From Mycobacterium sp. SMC-4 (GTDB taxonomy: Bacteria > Actinomycetota > Actinomycetes > Mycobacteriales > Mycobacteriaceae), in contig NZ_CP079869.1 of NCBI RefSeq assembly GCF_025263265.1, positions 4,960,001-5,024,000 on the forward strand: a DNA stretch of 64,000 nucleotides, given 5' to 3'. The notes under the pieces are model-generated. The model was not told the origin of the DNA. It made no database searches and saw nothing but the letters and a program-made list of their open reading frames with translations. The position numbers and the translations under genes are program-made. Positions 38,725 to 47,341 of the stretch are shown in pieces (within the stretch, counting starts at the first letter, position 1; each line of letters begins with the position of its first letter).

Positions 38725-39462
38725 ATGGTGGTTCCGGTGGAGCTGGCGAGACAGCTCGTGGCCCTGCACCGTCTCGCGTTGGCGAGACTGCTCGGCGAGA
38801 TCGGCGTGGCATTCGACGCGTCGCTGGCGCGGTGGTTCCGCGTATTCCCCGACCCGATGCAGATTCAGGGCGGGACGTTGTGTCAGGACGTACGCAGCCA
38901 CGTGCTGGCGATGAACGGCATCGACGCGCAGAGCACGAAGGCCCCGACGCCGCGACTGGCGCCAGAGGGTGCCTCCTGCGGACCGGGGTCGACGTTGCGG
39001 ATGTCGACGGGCCCGAGTTCGTCGGTGCGCATCGGCGATGCGGGGATGGCGTGGGCGCGGGTGCGTCACATCAGCCCGCAACGGGCCGCCGATATCGGTG
39101 CGCTGCTCCCGCAGTCGATGCCGCAGTCCAAGCCGGGCAAGCAGATGGCGCTCGACGCCGGCGAGCCCGAGGATCAGCGGGTGTTCGGCCCGGCGGGGAT
39201 CGGCGACGATTACGAGCTGGTTGTGTACTGGTGGGAGACCCCGGGCCGGTTGTCGGTGGGTGGTGGCATTTTGGCGGTGGTGGCCGATCTGGACACCAAC
39301 GAGGAGCGGATTCTGGGGTTCGAGCCGTTACCGCTGGCGATTCGGCCGAAGACCGTTGCCGAGCAGCAGAGCGCGGCCGAGGGCGACGACGAGGATGTGC
39401 GCGAGGACTTCGAGGAATTCTTGCCCAGAACTGCTCCCGAGACCGGGGAAGCCGAGGCGTAG
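38725..39462 (+). CDS. Unknown protein associated with XRE/ImmA-TnpABC
   Basis: 245 aa from ATG 38725. Helices at the start (VELARQLVALHRLALARLLGE), a Met/Gly-rich middle and a beta-rich second half (DDYELVVYWWETPGRLSVGG; ILAVVADLDTNEERILGFEP) with an acidic tail (EGDDEDVREDFEEFLP) are visible. It lies 49 bases before the XRE/ImmA gene in one operon with tnpABC. I do not recognise the family. A role as the cleavage target or partner of the metallopeptidase, or as a control protein of transposition, fits its place but is unproven. Confidence 0.65.
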   Translation: MVVPVELARQLVALHRLALARLLGEIGVAFDASLARWFRVFPDPMQIQGGTLCQDVRSHVLAMNGIDAQSTKAPTPRLAPEGASCGPGSTLRMSTGPSSSVRIGDAGMAWARVRHISPQRAADIGALLPQSMPQSKPGKQMALDAGEPEDQRVFGPAGIGDDYELVVYWWETPGRLSVGGGILAVVADLDTNEERILGFEPLPLAIRPKTVAEQQSAAEGDDEDVREDFEEFLPRTAPETGEAEA

Positions 39463-39511
39463 ACGATGAGCTGGTACCGGCCGGGCGCGTGTGGGGACGA
39501 GGTGGTCGGTG

Positions 39512-40756
39512 ATGGCGTCGGTAGAGGTGTTCGGCACACGGGTCCGCCAGGCCCGGGTGCTGCGGCGACTGTCAGGCACCGCGGTGATGGATCATCTGGG
39601 TTGGCGCTCTCCGCGCCAGACGCGGTTGGAGCAGTCCGAGACCGCGGTCCTCGACGGCGCCGATTTCGATCGGCTGGCGGCGTTGTTGCGTTTCCCGCCA
39701 ACATTTTTCACGACCGCACCGGCGTCGCGGGTGACGGCGCGGGATCTGTTGTTCCGGGCGCCCAAGTCCACCACGGTCACCGAGAAGGAGTACTTGGCGG
39801 TGTTCGCCAACGTCGTCGGTGATCTGCTCGGGCAGCTCAATGCGGTGGCCAAGCTGCCCCCGGTGCTGCTGGAGCCGTTACCGGCGGGCACCGATGTGGT
39901 GACTGCGGCCGCGCAGGCGCGGCGCTGGCTGGGGGTGGCGCCAGGGGTGCCGATCAAGTCGCTGACCTACGAGCTGGAAGCTGCCGGGGTGCCGGTGGTG
40001 ATGCGGATGAAGCACTCACGCTCCACCGGAGTGGTGGACTGGGACACCGATGAGGACGGGCCGGCCGGGTTGTTGACCGAGAAGCATCTGGGTTGCTCGG
40101 CGCGGACCGGGGAGTATCGGGAACGGCCGCTGGTGTTGTTGCGGGCGTTGGATTCTTGGGAGCGCACCCGCTGGACAGTCGCCCACGAGATCGGGCACTT
40201 GTTGTTGCACCGCTACGGCGATGTCAGCGATGACCAGGAGCGCGAAGCCTCCCGGTTCGCCTCAGAACTGTTGGCGCCAGCCGAAGTGCTCGCCAAAGAG
40301 GTGCCGCCGGTTCCCACGCTCAGCGATCTGGTCGATGCGAAGGTGAAGTGGCGTATTTCCCTGGGGGCGTTGATCATTCACCTTCGCGAGTCGAAGCTGA
40401 TCGATGAGGTCCGCGCCGATACGTTGCAGCGCCAGCTCTACACGCGGATCAACTCCGAGACCGGGCACACCTGGGGCAAGACCGAACCGGGCTGGAATGC
40501 CCGCACACCGGAGCGGCCCCGGCTGCTGCGCCGGTGGATGGAGGAATGCTACGGCTCGGTCAGCGTGGAGGCCTTGGCCGCCCACGACCTGATCTACCCC
40601 ACAGACTTGTTGGCCGACATCCTGGCCGGCCAGCGCGACGCTCCCGCCAAGGTTGCCGCGGCCCCGAACACCGCTTCGACGGTGCTCGATGAGGAGGCGG
40701 TCCTGGACCGCGGGGACACGGTGGTGCAGCTACGCCGGCCTCGCCGGCAGGCCTAA
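39512..40756 (+). CDS. XRE-ImmA/IrrE fusion (HTH plus zinc metallopeptidase)
   Basis: 414 aa from ATG 39512 (MASVEVFGTRVRQARVLRR). The N-terminal HTH (residues 10-70) is XRE-like. The C-terminal ImmA/IrrE domain has the zinc motif HEIGHLLLH (about 222-230) with a later Glu (REASRFASELL). ImmA of ICEBs1 cleaves its repressor to induce the element, and IrrE-type proteins control damage responses. Here the gene stands directly upstream of tnpABC, so it probably controls transposition, perhaps through the palindrome at 38622-38635. GAGGTGG lies 6 bases before the start; the frame extends 7 codons further upstream. Confidence 0.9.
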   Translation: MASVEVFGTRVRQARVLRRLSGTAVMDHLGWRSPRQTRLEQSETAVLDGADFDRLAALLRFPPTFFTTAPASRVTARDLLFRAPKSTTVTEKEYLAVFANVVGDLLGQLNAVAKLPPVLLEPLPAGTDVVTAAAQARRWLGVAPGVPIKSLTYELEAAGVPVVMRMKHSRSTGVVDWDTDEDGPAGLLTEKHLGCSARTGEYRERPLVLLRALDSWERTRWTVAHEIGHLLLHRYGDVSDDQEREASRFASELLAPAEVLAKEVPPVPTLSDLVDAKVKWRISLGALIIHLRESKLIDEVRADTLQRQLYTRINSETGHTWGKTEPGWNARTPERPRLLRRWMEECYGSVSVEALAAHDLIYPTDLLADILAGQRDAPAKVAAAPNTASTVLDEEAVLDRGDTVVQLRRPRRQA

Positions 40757-40782
40757 CAGGGAATTGCGGGGGCGGATCGGGG

Positions 40783-41994
40783 ATGGCACGGACACAACGG
40801 ATCGCGCTGACCGGCGCCCCGGACACCTACACCGTGCTGGGCCCCGATCACCTGCCGATCGAGGCAGCCGAGGAGTACCTGCAGTTCCTGCGCGATGACG
40901 GGTCCTCACCGAACACCGTGAAGGCGTATGCGGCCGGCCTGGCGGCGTGGTGGACGGTGCTGGAGCACACCGGCACCGACTGGCAGGACATCAGTACGAG
41001 CCTGTTCGGGCAGTTTCTGGCCTACCTGCGCACCGGGGACCTGCCGGGCACCGCCCGGATCGGCGCACCGGAGGTTTGGCTGGGCACTGCGAGCACCCAG
41101 CTGCGGGCCGCGGCGGTGCTGGCGTTCTACCGCTACCACGCAGACGCGAACGGGTTGGCCGGCCCGTATCAGCGACTGTTCACCAGCCGCGGCAAGCGAT
41201 CACGGTCACGGTATATCCCGATGCTGGCCGGCGTGGGCCGCCCACCACGGTCCAAGGACCGGCCCATCTACACGGTGCGCGGCGGCAACAAGTCCGCCAC
41301 TCCGGTGCTGCTGCCCACCCAAGTTGCTGCGATCCTTGATGGCTGTGCCACCCAGACCGGACAGGACTGGTCGGGGCCGCCCTCAGGGCTGCGGGACCGG
41401 CTGTTGTTCGCGGTGCTCGCCGAGACCGGGATGCGACTGGGTGAAGCGCTGTCGCTGCGGCACCACGATTTTCATATCGGCGCCGGCGGGACACCGTTCA
41501 TCGACGTGGCCGCCCGACAAGACCATCCGCGCGGGGCCCGCGGCAAGACGCTACTGGCCCGGCGCATCTACATCGGTGACGATCTGGAGGCACTGTATTC
41601 GACCTACGTGTGGCACCTGGTCGACCAGGGCGCCGATCTGGACGTGCCCGACCTGGACACTCACTTCGTGTTCGTCAATCTCACCCACGGGCAGCGTTTC
41701 CGGCCCATGCGTGCCGAAACCGTCTACGCCAAAATCGATTCGGTGACCAAACGTGCCGGCGGGGTGCTGCCCGATCGGTGGTCACCGCACTGGCTGCGCC
41801 ACACCCACGCCACCGCGCTGCTGCTCTCCGGGGCCCCGCCGCATGTGGTGATGCGCCGCCTGGGCCACGCCGATATCCAGACCACGCTCTCGACCTACGG
41901 ATGGGTCACCGAGGACGCCGAGATGCGCACCCTGGCCCAATGGCGCAGCTACGTCGCTGGCTGGAAAGGGCTGCACCATGACCACACCGACTGA
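40783..41994 (+). CDS. tnpA: Tyrosine recombinase TnpA of element 2
   Basis: 403 aa. An N-terminal SAM-like DNA-binding domain (YLQFLRDDGSSPNTVKAYAA) is followed by a catalytic domain with Arg in AETGMRLGEALSL (about 216), His-x-x-Arg in PHWLRHTHAT (about 336), His in RRLGHADIQTT and nucleophile Tyr in STYGWVTED (about 371). Tn554 TnpA has the same organisation. It overlaps tnpB by 17 bases (ATG at 41978). It carries out strand exchange at the element ends together with TnpB. Confidence 0.93.
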   Translation: MARTQRIALTGAPDTYTVLGPDHLPIEAAEEYLQFLRDDGSSPNTVKAYAAGLAAWWTVLEHTGTDWQDISTSLFGQFLAYLRTGDLPGTARIGAPEVWLGTASTQLRAAAVLAFYRYHADANGLAGPYQRLFTSRGKRSRSRYIPMLAGVGRPPRSKDRPIYTVRGGNKSATPVLLPTQVAAILDGCATQTGQDWSGPPSGLRDRLLFAVLAETGMRLGEALSLRHHDFHIGAGGTPFIDVAARQDHPRGARGKTLLARRIYIGDDLEALYSTYVWHLVDQGADLDVPDLDTHFVFVNLTHGQRFRPMRAETVYAKIDSVTKRAGGVLPDRWSPHWLRHTHATALLLSGAPPHVVMRRLGHADIQTTLSTYGWVTEDAEMRTLAQWRSYVAGWKGLHHDHTD

Positions 41995-44212
41995 CCCGCC
42001 CGCACCCACGCCGGTCCTCGCCCCCGCACTGGGGTCATGGGCGACTCAATGGGCACAGGTCCCCGAGGCGTGGCGTCGGCCGGTCTATGCGATCTACAGC
42101 GCTCCGTTTGATCAGGTGTTTCTGCGCAACCAGTTCTACCTGCAAGCACACCGCGCCGGAGCCGCCCACGATTTCACCCCCGACGCCCCTACTCGGTTCG
42201 GCGACGAGATCGCCTGGTGGGTCTGGGTGTGCTGGGACCAGCAGCTTCGCAAGATCGAACCCTCCCTGCTGGCCTGGCTGACCCGCACCCTGCCGGCCGC
42301 GATCGCCGAACACCGCACCTGCACCGGAAGGGCACCGGCCAGCATCGCCGACCTGGACCCCAATGCCGTGCTCCGCCAGGCGGTCCTGACCTTTCAGCGC
42401 CGCAACATGCGGCTCCCGTCGGCGGGATCGCGGCGCAACATCCGCCATGTCATCGAGCATCTGCACCTGTGGGTATCGGTGCGCTGCACCGATACCCCGT
42501 GGTGGGAGCACGATATCTGGGATCTGCGCACCGACCCGCGGATCCCGCGCCGCGACCACGAACCCCGCCACGACACCGCCGTGCGGCTGCGCGATATCGA
42601 GCCGGCGTGGCTGCGCGAAGGGCTGCGGTTCTGGCTGCGCAGCGCGTTGACCTACGACCTGCTGGTGTGGTCCTCGGCCGCCGACCGGGCCCGCAACCTG
42701 GGCTCGCAGCTGGGCCGGTTCGCCCACGACTACGGCCATCACGATGATCCGCTGATCAGCACCGATCCCGATCAGCTGCGCACCGTGTTCCTCGACTATC
42801 TCGGGTATCTGCGTTCCCCGGCCGCGGCCAGCCAGTCTGAGCGCCTCACACCGGATACCGTGGCCACCCTGCAAGCCCAAACCCAGGCGTTCTACACCTT
42901 CATGCACGACAACGCCGCCGATGCGGCGACCGCGACGGCCAACCCCCGCTGGCGCGATATTACGCTGACCCACACCGCGCTGTGGTCACCGCTGCACGCG
43001 CCCAAACAGCGGCGCCGCGAACGCGAGCTCACCTGGTATGCCACCGCCGACCTGCAGCGCATGCTCACCTATCTCGACGTCCTGGCAGCCCCCGCCGGGC
43101 GCAAGGTGGTGCTGACCAAAGCCGACGGCACGATCACCGTCGCCGCCGGCCTCGGTGACCCCCAGGCCGCACGGATCTGGCTGCTGCAGGCCCTGACCGG
43201 GCGCCGGGCGTCGGAAATCCTGATGCTCGACCATGATCCGCTGCAGGCCATCCCGGGCCTGGAACGCCCCACCGACGGCGACCCGGACACGTTCGTGGCC
43301 CGGCTGCGCTACCAGCAGACCAAAGTCGATGACGTCATTCCCACCATCCTCGTTGAGCAGGCCATCGTTGACATCATCACCGAGCAGCAGAGCTGGCTGA
43401 AGGCGACATATCCCGACCTGGCGCCCCGATACCTGTTCCTCGGCGTGAAGAATCAGCACCGCGGTCAGCAGCCCCGCTCCTACAACACCTACCGCACAGC
43501 GCTGGCCAAGCTCGACGACTGCCACGATCTCACCGACAGCGCCGGCCGACGACTGCGCTTCACCCAGACCCATCGGTTGCGCCACACCCGGGCCACCGAG
43601 CTGCTCAACGATGGCGTTCCGTTCCACGTGGTGCAGCGCTATCTCGGTCATAAAAGCCCTGAGATGACGGCCCGTTACGCGGCCACCTTGGCGGCCACCG
43701 CCGAGGCAGAGTTCCTCAAGCACAAGAAGATCGGCGCCCACGGCACCGATATCTCGATCAGCCCCAGCGACATCTATGAGATGACGCAGCTCGGTGCCCG
43801 CACCGACCGGATCCTGCCCAACGGGGTCTGTCTGCTCCCGCCGCTCAAACAGTGCGACAAGGGCAATGCTTGTCTGGGCTGCGGTCATTTCGCCACCGAT
43901 GCCACCCACCTCGATGAGCTGCGTCAGCAGCACGCCGCGACCGAGGCGCTGCTGGCCGCCCGCCGTGACCAGTATCGCCGGCGCAGCGGACGTGAACTCG
44001 GTGAGGACAACATCTGGGTGATCGAACGCCGCCGTGAACTGCGATCACTGGAAGCGATCATCGAACGCCTGTCGGCCACCGGAGCCGAAGAGGCGGTATC
44101 CGGTGCCGGCACCGGGGCGGGGAAGCGACTGCCGCTGCTGCAAATCCAAACCCGCGGCGCCCACCAGTCAGCCCTCGACAAAGCCCAGCAACCCCGCACC
44201 ACGGATCAATGA
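41978..44212 (+). CDS. tnpB: Large tyrosine recombinase TnpB of element 2
   Basis: 744 aa. The catalytic residues are Arg in LTGRRASEILML (about 410), His-x-x-Arg in QTHRLRHTRATELL, His in YLGHKSPEMTARYA and Tyr in ARYAATLAAT (about 567). A C-terminal Cys-rich segment, CLLPPLKQCDKGNACLGCGH, is probably a zinc finger. Such long recombinases paired with TnpA and TnpC are characteristic of the Tn554 family. The start overlaps tnpA and the stop overlaps tnpC (ATGA), so the three genes are co-translated. Confidence 0.92.
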   Translation: MTTPTDPPAPTPVLAPALGSWATQWAQVPEAWRRPVYAIYSAPFDQVFLRNQFYLQAHRAGAAHDFTPDAPTRFGDEIAWWVWVCWDQQLRKIEPSLLAWLTRTLPAAIAEHRTCTGRAPASIADLDPNAVLRQAVLTFQRRNMRLPSAGSRRNIRHVIEHLHLWVSVRCTDTPWWEHDIWDLRTDPRIPRRDHEPRHDTAVRLRDIEPAWLREGLRFWLRSALTYDLLVWSSAADRARNLGSQLGRFAHDYGHHDDPLISTDPDQLRTVFLDYLGYLRSPAAASQSERLTPDTVATLQAQTQAFYTFMHDNAADAATATANPRWRDITLTHTALWSPLHAPKQRRRERELTWYATADLQRMLTYLDVLAAPAGRKVVLTKADGTITVAAGLGDPQAARIWLLQALTGRRASEILMLDHDPLQAIPGLERPTDGDPDTFVARLRYQQTKVDDVIPTILVEQAIVDIITEQQSWLKATYPDLAPRYLFLGVKNQHRGQQPRSYNTYRTALAKLDDCHDLTDSAGRRLRFTQTHRLRHTRATELLNDGVPFHVVQRYLGHKSPEMTARYAATLAATAEAEFLKHKKIGAHGTDISISPSDIYEMTQLGARTDRILPNGVCLLPPLKQCDKGNACLGCGHFATDATHLDELRQQHAATEALLAARRDQYRRRSGRELGEDNIWVIERRRELRSLEAIIERLSATGAEEAVSGAGTGAGKRLPLLQIQTRGAHQSALDKAQQPRTTDQ

Positions 44213-44631
44213 CCGCTGCCCGCTCCACCGCCGGACTCAGAAAAGCCAGCACCAAAAGCCGCAACGACGCCCGCCGCAAAATCAAGAAGGCGCTACGCGA
44301 AATGCAGCGCGCCGGAATGAATATCAACCCCCACGCAGTCGCCCGCCACGCAGGGGTCGCCCGCAAAACGATCTACAACCACACCGACCTCTTCGACCAA
44401 ATCCGCGCTGCCTCCGCTACACCACGGCCCCAGATCGCCGACCCTGAACCGACAGCATCAAACTCCCGTTCGCCAGTCGATGCTGCGTTGCGCCAACAAC
44501 TACGCACCCAGAAACGCCAGTACGACGACTATATCGCCGCCCTCAAATCAGAAATCAGAGACCTTCAACAACAGCTCGCCGCAGCCCACGGCGAGATCCA
44601 CCGTCTACGCGGCAACGGCAACAGCGGCTGA
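44209..44631 (+). CDS. tnpC: TnpC-like transposition accessory protein (DUF6262 type)
   Basis: 140 aa, overlapping tnpB (ATGA). A basic N-terminus (KSRNDARRKIKKALREMQRAG), a HTH-like segment (NPHAVARHAGVARKTIYNHTD) and a C-terminal coiled coil (KRQYDDYIAALKSEIRDLQQ) correspond to the small third protein of Tn554-like transposons, which influences orientation and frequency of insertion. It ends about 150 bases from the right end of the element. Confidence 0.85.
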   Translation: MTAARSTAGLRKASTKSRNDARRKIKKALREMQRAGMNINPHAVARHAGVARKTIYNHTDLFDQIRAASATPRPQIADPEPTASNSRSPVDAALRQQLRTQKRQYDDYIAALKSEIRDLQQQLAAAHGEIHRLRGNGNSG

Positions 44632-44785
44632 TGAGCCATACCAATCGAATCGCATGGGGTACCCCCAAAAACGGGCTCGCTCGTCAGTTACACCGTTACA
44701 GATAACACTGTGTTTCTCGTAGATCCCGCGCATTCAAACGCACCTCGGTAACTGTCTTACACACAGCTATTACTGTTACAGATAA
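44632..44785. repeat. Right end of element 2 with duplicated terminal word
   Basis: GTTACAGATAA occurs at 44695-44705 and at the terminus 44775-44785 (80 bases apart, same orientation); related words are CAGTTACAC (44684-44693) and GGTAACTGTCTTA (44747-44759). These are likely transposase-binding sites, or the inner copy marks an earlier end. Confidence 0.65.
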
Positions 44786-45781
44786 GATCGCGGCGGCGAG
44801 CTGGCTGTGCAACGCGGCCCGGTTCAGTCCGCCGAGCGCGGCCAACGCCTCGAAACGGGCCGGCACCTCGGCCGGACTGTTGGCGTGCACGGTGCCGGCA
44901 CCGCCGTCGTGGCCGGTGTTCAGTGCCGACAGCAGGTCAACGACCTCTGCGCCGCGCACCTCGCCGACGACGATCCGGTCCGGGCGCATCCGCAGCGCCT
45001 GGCGGACCAGATCGCGCACCGTCACTTCACCGACGCCTTCGACGTTGGCGGCGCGGGCCACCAGGTTCACCAGATGCGGGTGTCGCGGGGCCAGCTCGGC
45101 GGCGTCTTCCACGCACACGATGCGCTCGTCAGCGGGCACCGCGCCGAGCAAGGCCGCCAGCAGAGTCGTCTTCCCGGCGCCCGTCCCGCCGGAGACCACG
45201 AATGCCAACCGCGCGGCGATGATGTCTCGCAGCAGGGACAGGGCCTCCGCGGCGATTGCCCCGGACCGGGCGAGTTCGTCGAGATCCTGGGTGGCCGGAC
45301 GCAACACCCGCAGGGACACACACGTTCCGGCGGCCGCGATCGGAGGCAGCACCGCGTGCAGACGGACCGTCAGCGCTGCCCCGGAAGGCCCGCGCAGCGT
45401 CCTGAGGTGCCCATCGACCCAGGGCTGAGCTTCGTCGAGCCGCCGCCCCGCGGTCAGCGCCAGCCGCTGCGCCAGGCGACGCACGGCGGCCTCGTCGGTG
45501 AACCGCACCGCGGTGCGCCGCAACCCCGTCCCGTCGTCGACCCAGACCTCATCCGGTGCGGTCACCAGCACGTCGGTGGTCTCCGGTGCCCCCAGCAGCG
45601 GTTCCAGGATGCCGGCACCGATCAGTTCGGTCTGCAGTTCACGCAGGCTGCTGAGCACCTCGGCGTCACCGAGGACACCACCTGATTCAGCCCGTATCGC
45701 GGCGGCCACGACGCTGGGGCGTAGCGCGGCGCCCTCTGCCGCGAGGCGCTCGCGCACCCGGTCTATCAGCGGCGACGTCAT
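44786..45781 (-). pseudogene. tadA: 5' part of tadA (secretion ATPase), truncated by element 2
   Basis: 332 codons from ATG 45781 remain of the Tad/T4SS-type ATPase (compare TIGR03819). Walker A VVSGGTGAGKTTLLAALLG, Asp box RIVCVEDAAEL, Walker B PDRIVVGEVRGAEV and His box GTVHANSPAEV are intact. The frame runs another 30 codons into the transposon (SVTVIAVCKTV to QCYL, stop at 44696). Loss of the last 59 residues, including part of the C-terminal domain, probably inactivates the pilus motor. The start overlaps the CpaE-like stop (ATGA). Confidence 0.92.
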
Positions 45782-46908
45782 GCGGCCGCCTCGACCGGGC
45801 TTTCCAGATGGGGGTTGGCGCGCAACACATCGAGCACGGCGCGAGCCGCGGCGGCCATCGGACTTCGGCGCCGCAACCGCAACCCGCCGTGTTCCAGCGC
45901 CGGATCGAGGCCCGGCTCGGGACGCATCGCGGCCAGCACGGGCAGGCCCACGATGCGGCCCACCTCGGCGGGGCGCAGGCCGCCCGGGGCCGGCCCGCGA
46001 ATCACCAGGCCGGTATTCGGGTTGGCCGCAGCCACCCACCGGGCCGTCGCGGCGGCCGACGCGCTCGAACGCACGTCGGCCACGGTGAGCAGCACCACGA
46101 GGTCGGCCAGCGCCAACGCGACGTCGCTGACTGCGTTGGCTTGCCGCGCGACATCGCAGACCACCGGCACGCCGGCGCGGCTGCCGGCGTCGATGACCGA
46201 TTCGAGTGCAGCGGCGGTGATGTTGGCCGTGATGACGTTGCCGGCTCGGTCGGCGCCGAACATCCGGCTGACGGCGAGCACGCTGACCTCGTGGCGGCGT
46301 GGCAGCGCATCGCGCAGCGCCGGATAGCTCAGCCGTCCGCCGGTCAGGGACAGATCCGTCCAGCGCAGGCCGGGTTCGGTCTCGCTGCCCAACAACAGGT
46401 CCAGCCCACTGCCCAGCGGATCGGCTTCCACCAGAAGGGATTCGGCGGCGACGCGGGCCAGCGCGGTTGCGAAGATCGACGCCCCCGCACCGCCGCGGCC
46501 CGCCAGCACCGCAACCACCGGACCGCGCGTCGCGGCGTCGCGTACCGAATCGGCCGCCTCGGCCAGCACCGCCATCAGGTCGCCGTCCTGGGCGGGCAGC
46601 TGGAGCACCTGCTGCGCCCCGACCGCCACTGCCGCCTGCCAGTGCGTCGGACCGGGCGCCACCGCACTGACCAGCAGAACCCGGGATCGGCGAGCCAGCC
46701 GGCGCGGCGCGCACCGAGCGGCTGCGGCATCGTCGAGCAGGACCGCGGCAGCGCTGGTCCACGCGCGGCGGGTGGGCGGGTCGTCGGCGCGGATCATGGT
46801 CAGCCCGGCGGCAGCCACCACGCGTTCGATGTCGGCGCATAACACGTGGTCGTCGCACAGCGTCAAAATCGCCGCAGCTGACGCGGCGTGGGGGGCGCTG
46901 GCGGTCAT
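45778..46908 (-). CDS. CpaE-like protein of the helicase/secretion neighbourhood (Rv3660c type)
   Basis: 376 aa from ATG 46908 (MTASAPHAASAAAILTLCDD); the frame reaches back to 46998. The receiver-like N-terminal half is followed by a MinD/ParA-like ATPase domain with a degenerate P-loop (VVAVLAGRGGAGASIFATAL) and switch segments (LLVEADPLGSGLDLLLG; VVCDVARQANAVSD). CpaE proteins place Tad machines at the pole. The family is named TIGR03815. It is the first gene of the tad operon, whose later genes are split by both mobile elements. Confidence 0.9.
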   Translation of the reverse strand: MTASAPHAASAAAILTLCDDHVLCADIERVVAAAGLTMIRADDPPTRRAWTSAAAVLLDDAAAARCAPRRLARRSRVLLVSAVAPGPTHWQAAVAVGAQQVLQLPAQDGDLMAVLAEAADSVRDAATRGPVVAVLAGRGGAGASIFATALARVAAESLLVEADPLGSGLDLLLGSETEPGLRWTDLSLTGGRLSYPALRDALPRRHEVSVLAVSRMFGADRAGNVITANITAAALESVIDAGSRAGVPVVCDVARQANAVSDVALALADLVVLLTVADVRSSASAAATARWVAAANPNTGLVIRGPAPGGLRPAEVGRIVGLPVLAAMRPEPGLDPALEHGGLRLRRRSPMAAAARAVLDVLRANPHLESPVEAAA

Positions 46909-47336
46909 GAGGCCAGCCTCGAAGCTGCGCCGCGCGGACGCCACCAACCGCCGGCCGAACCGGGGAAATCTGGGGATGAAGTTCGGTGTGGGGAGCAACC
47001 GGCGGCCCGATTGCCGAAAATACCGTTCCGCAATCTCATTGGCGCGGTTGATCTATCCGCTTTGCGAAACAACCCCCAGAAAAGGGACGACCCCCGCCAG
47101 GGGGGGGAGGAGGCGGAGGTCGTCGTGTATCAGCCCCGGGGGGTCGGGCTGATGCACACCCGGCATAAGCCGAGTGATGCCCACTATACACACGCGGGAA
47201 CGGGCCGGCGCAAGAGTGAAATACCCAAACGTGATGTAAATCTGGGAAAGATTACAGACGCGGACACGTGTCGTGAACTGCCAATTTGTACAGCTGGCGA
47301 GTATTTGTCACATCGGTCGGCTCTATGCTGGCCGAT
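46909..47336. promoter_or_regulatory. Intergenic region before the CpaE-like and HAD genes, with G-rich hairpins
   Basis: No gene. ATCAGCCC / GGGCTGAT (47129-47136 and 47146-47153) forms a hairpin. GACGACC (47086-47092) pairs with GGTCGTC (47118-47124) around a run of eight G (47100-47107) and AGGAGGCGGAGG, which could form a G-quadruplex. The tad operon promoter (minus strand) and the HAD gene promoter (plus strand) lie here. No known riboswitch recognised. Confidence 0.45.
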
Positions 47337-47341
47337 GTGAC
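47307..47341 (+). promoter_or_regulatory. Inverted repeat around the leaderless promoter of the HAD phosphatase gene
   Basis: GTCACATCGG (47307-47316) and its complement CCGATGTGAC (47332-47341) flank the -10 box TATGCT (47324-47329), which ends 7 bases before GTG 47337. A regulator bound here would cover promoter and start codon. Confidence 0.55.

Larger units (their letters stand above)
27058..44785. mobile_element. Element 2: 17.7-kb Tn554-like transposon inserted in tadA
   Basis: The ends are 11-bp inverted repeats (TTATCTGTAAC at 27058-27068 and its complement at 44775-44785). Outside them lie six-base sequences GACTAC (27052-27057) and GATCGC (44786-44791). Only GATCGC belongs to intact tadA, as in Tn554 insertions, where one core comes with the element and no target duplication is made. 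It encodes tnpA, tnpB and tnpC near the right end, an XRE/ImmA regulator, and cargo (diguanylate cyclase, AraC regulator, DUF1254 protein, arylsulfatase, hemophore-like protein). An IS21-family element lies inside it. Confidence 0.85.

Noticed and set aside
38529..39512. A 327-codon frame overlapping the 245-aa gene, with a leaderless-type ATG at 38643
   Set aside because: Gly/Arg-rich shadow of the 38725 gene in another frame. The -10 at 38631 fits its ATG, but the protein sequence lacks any folded character.
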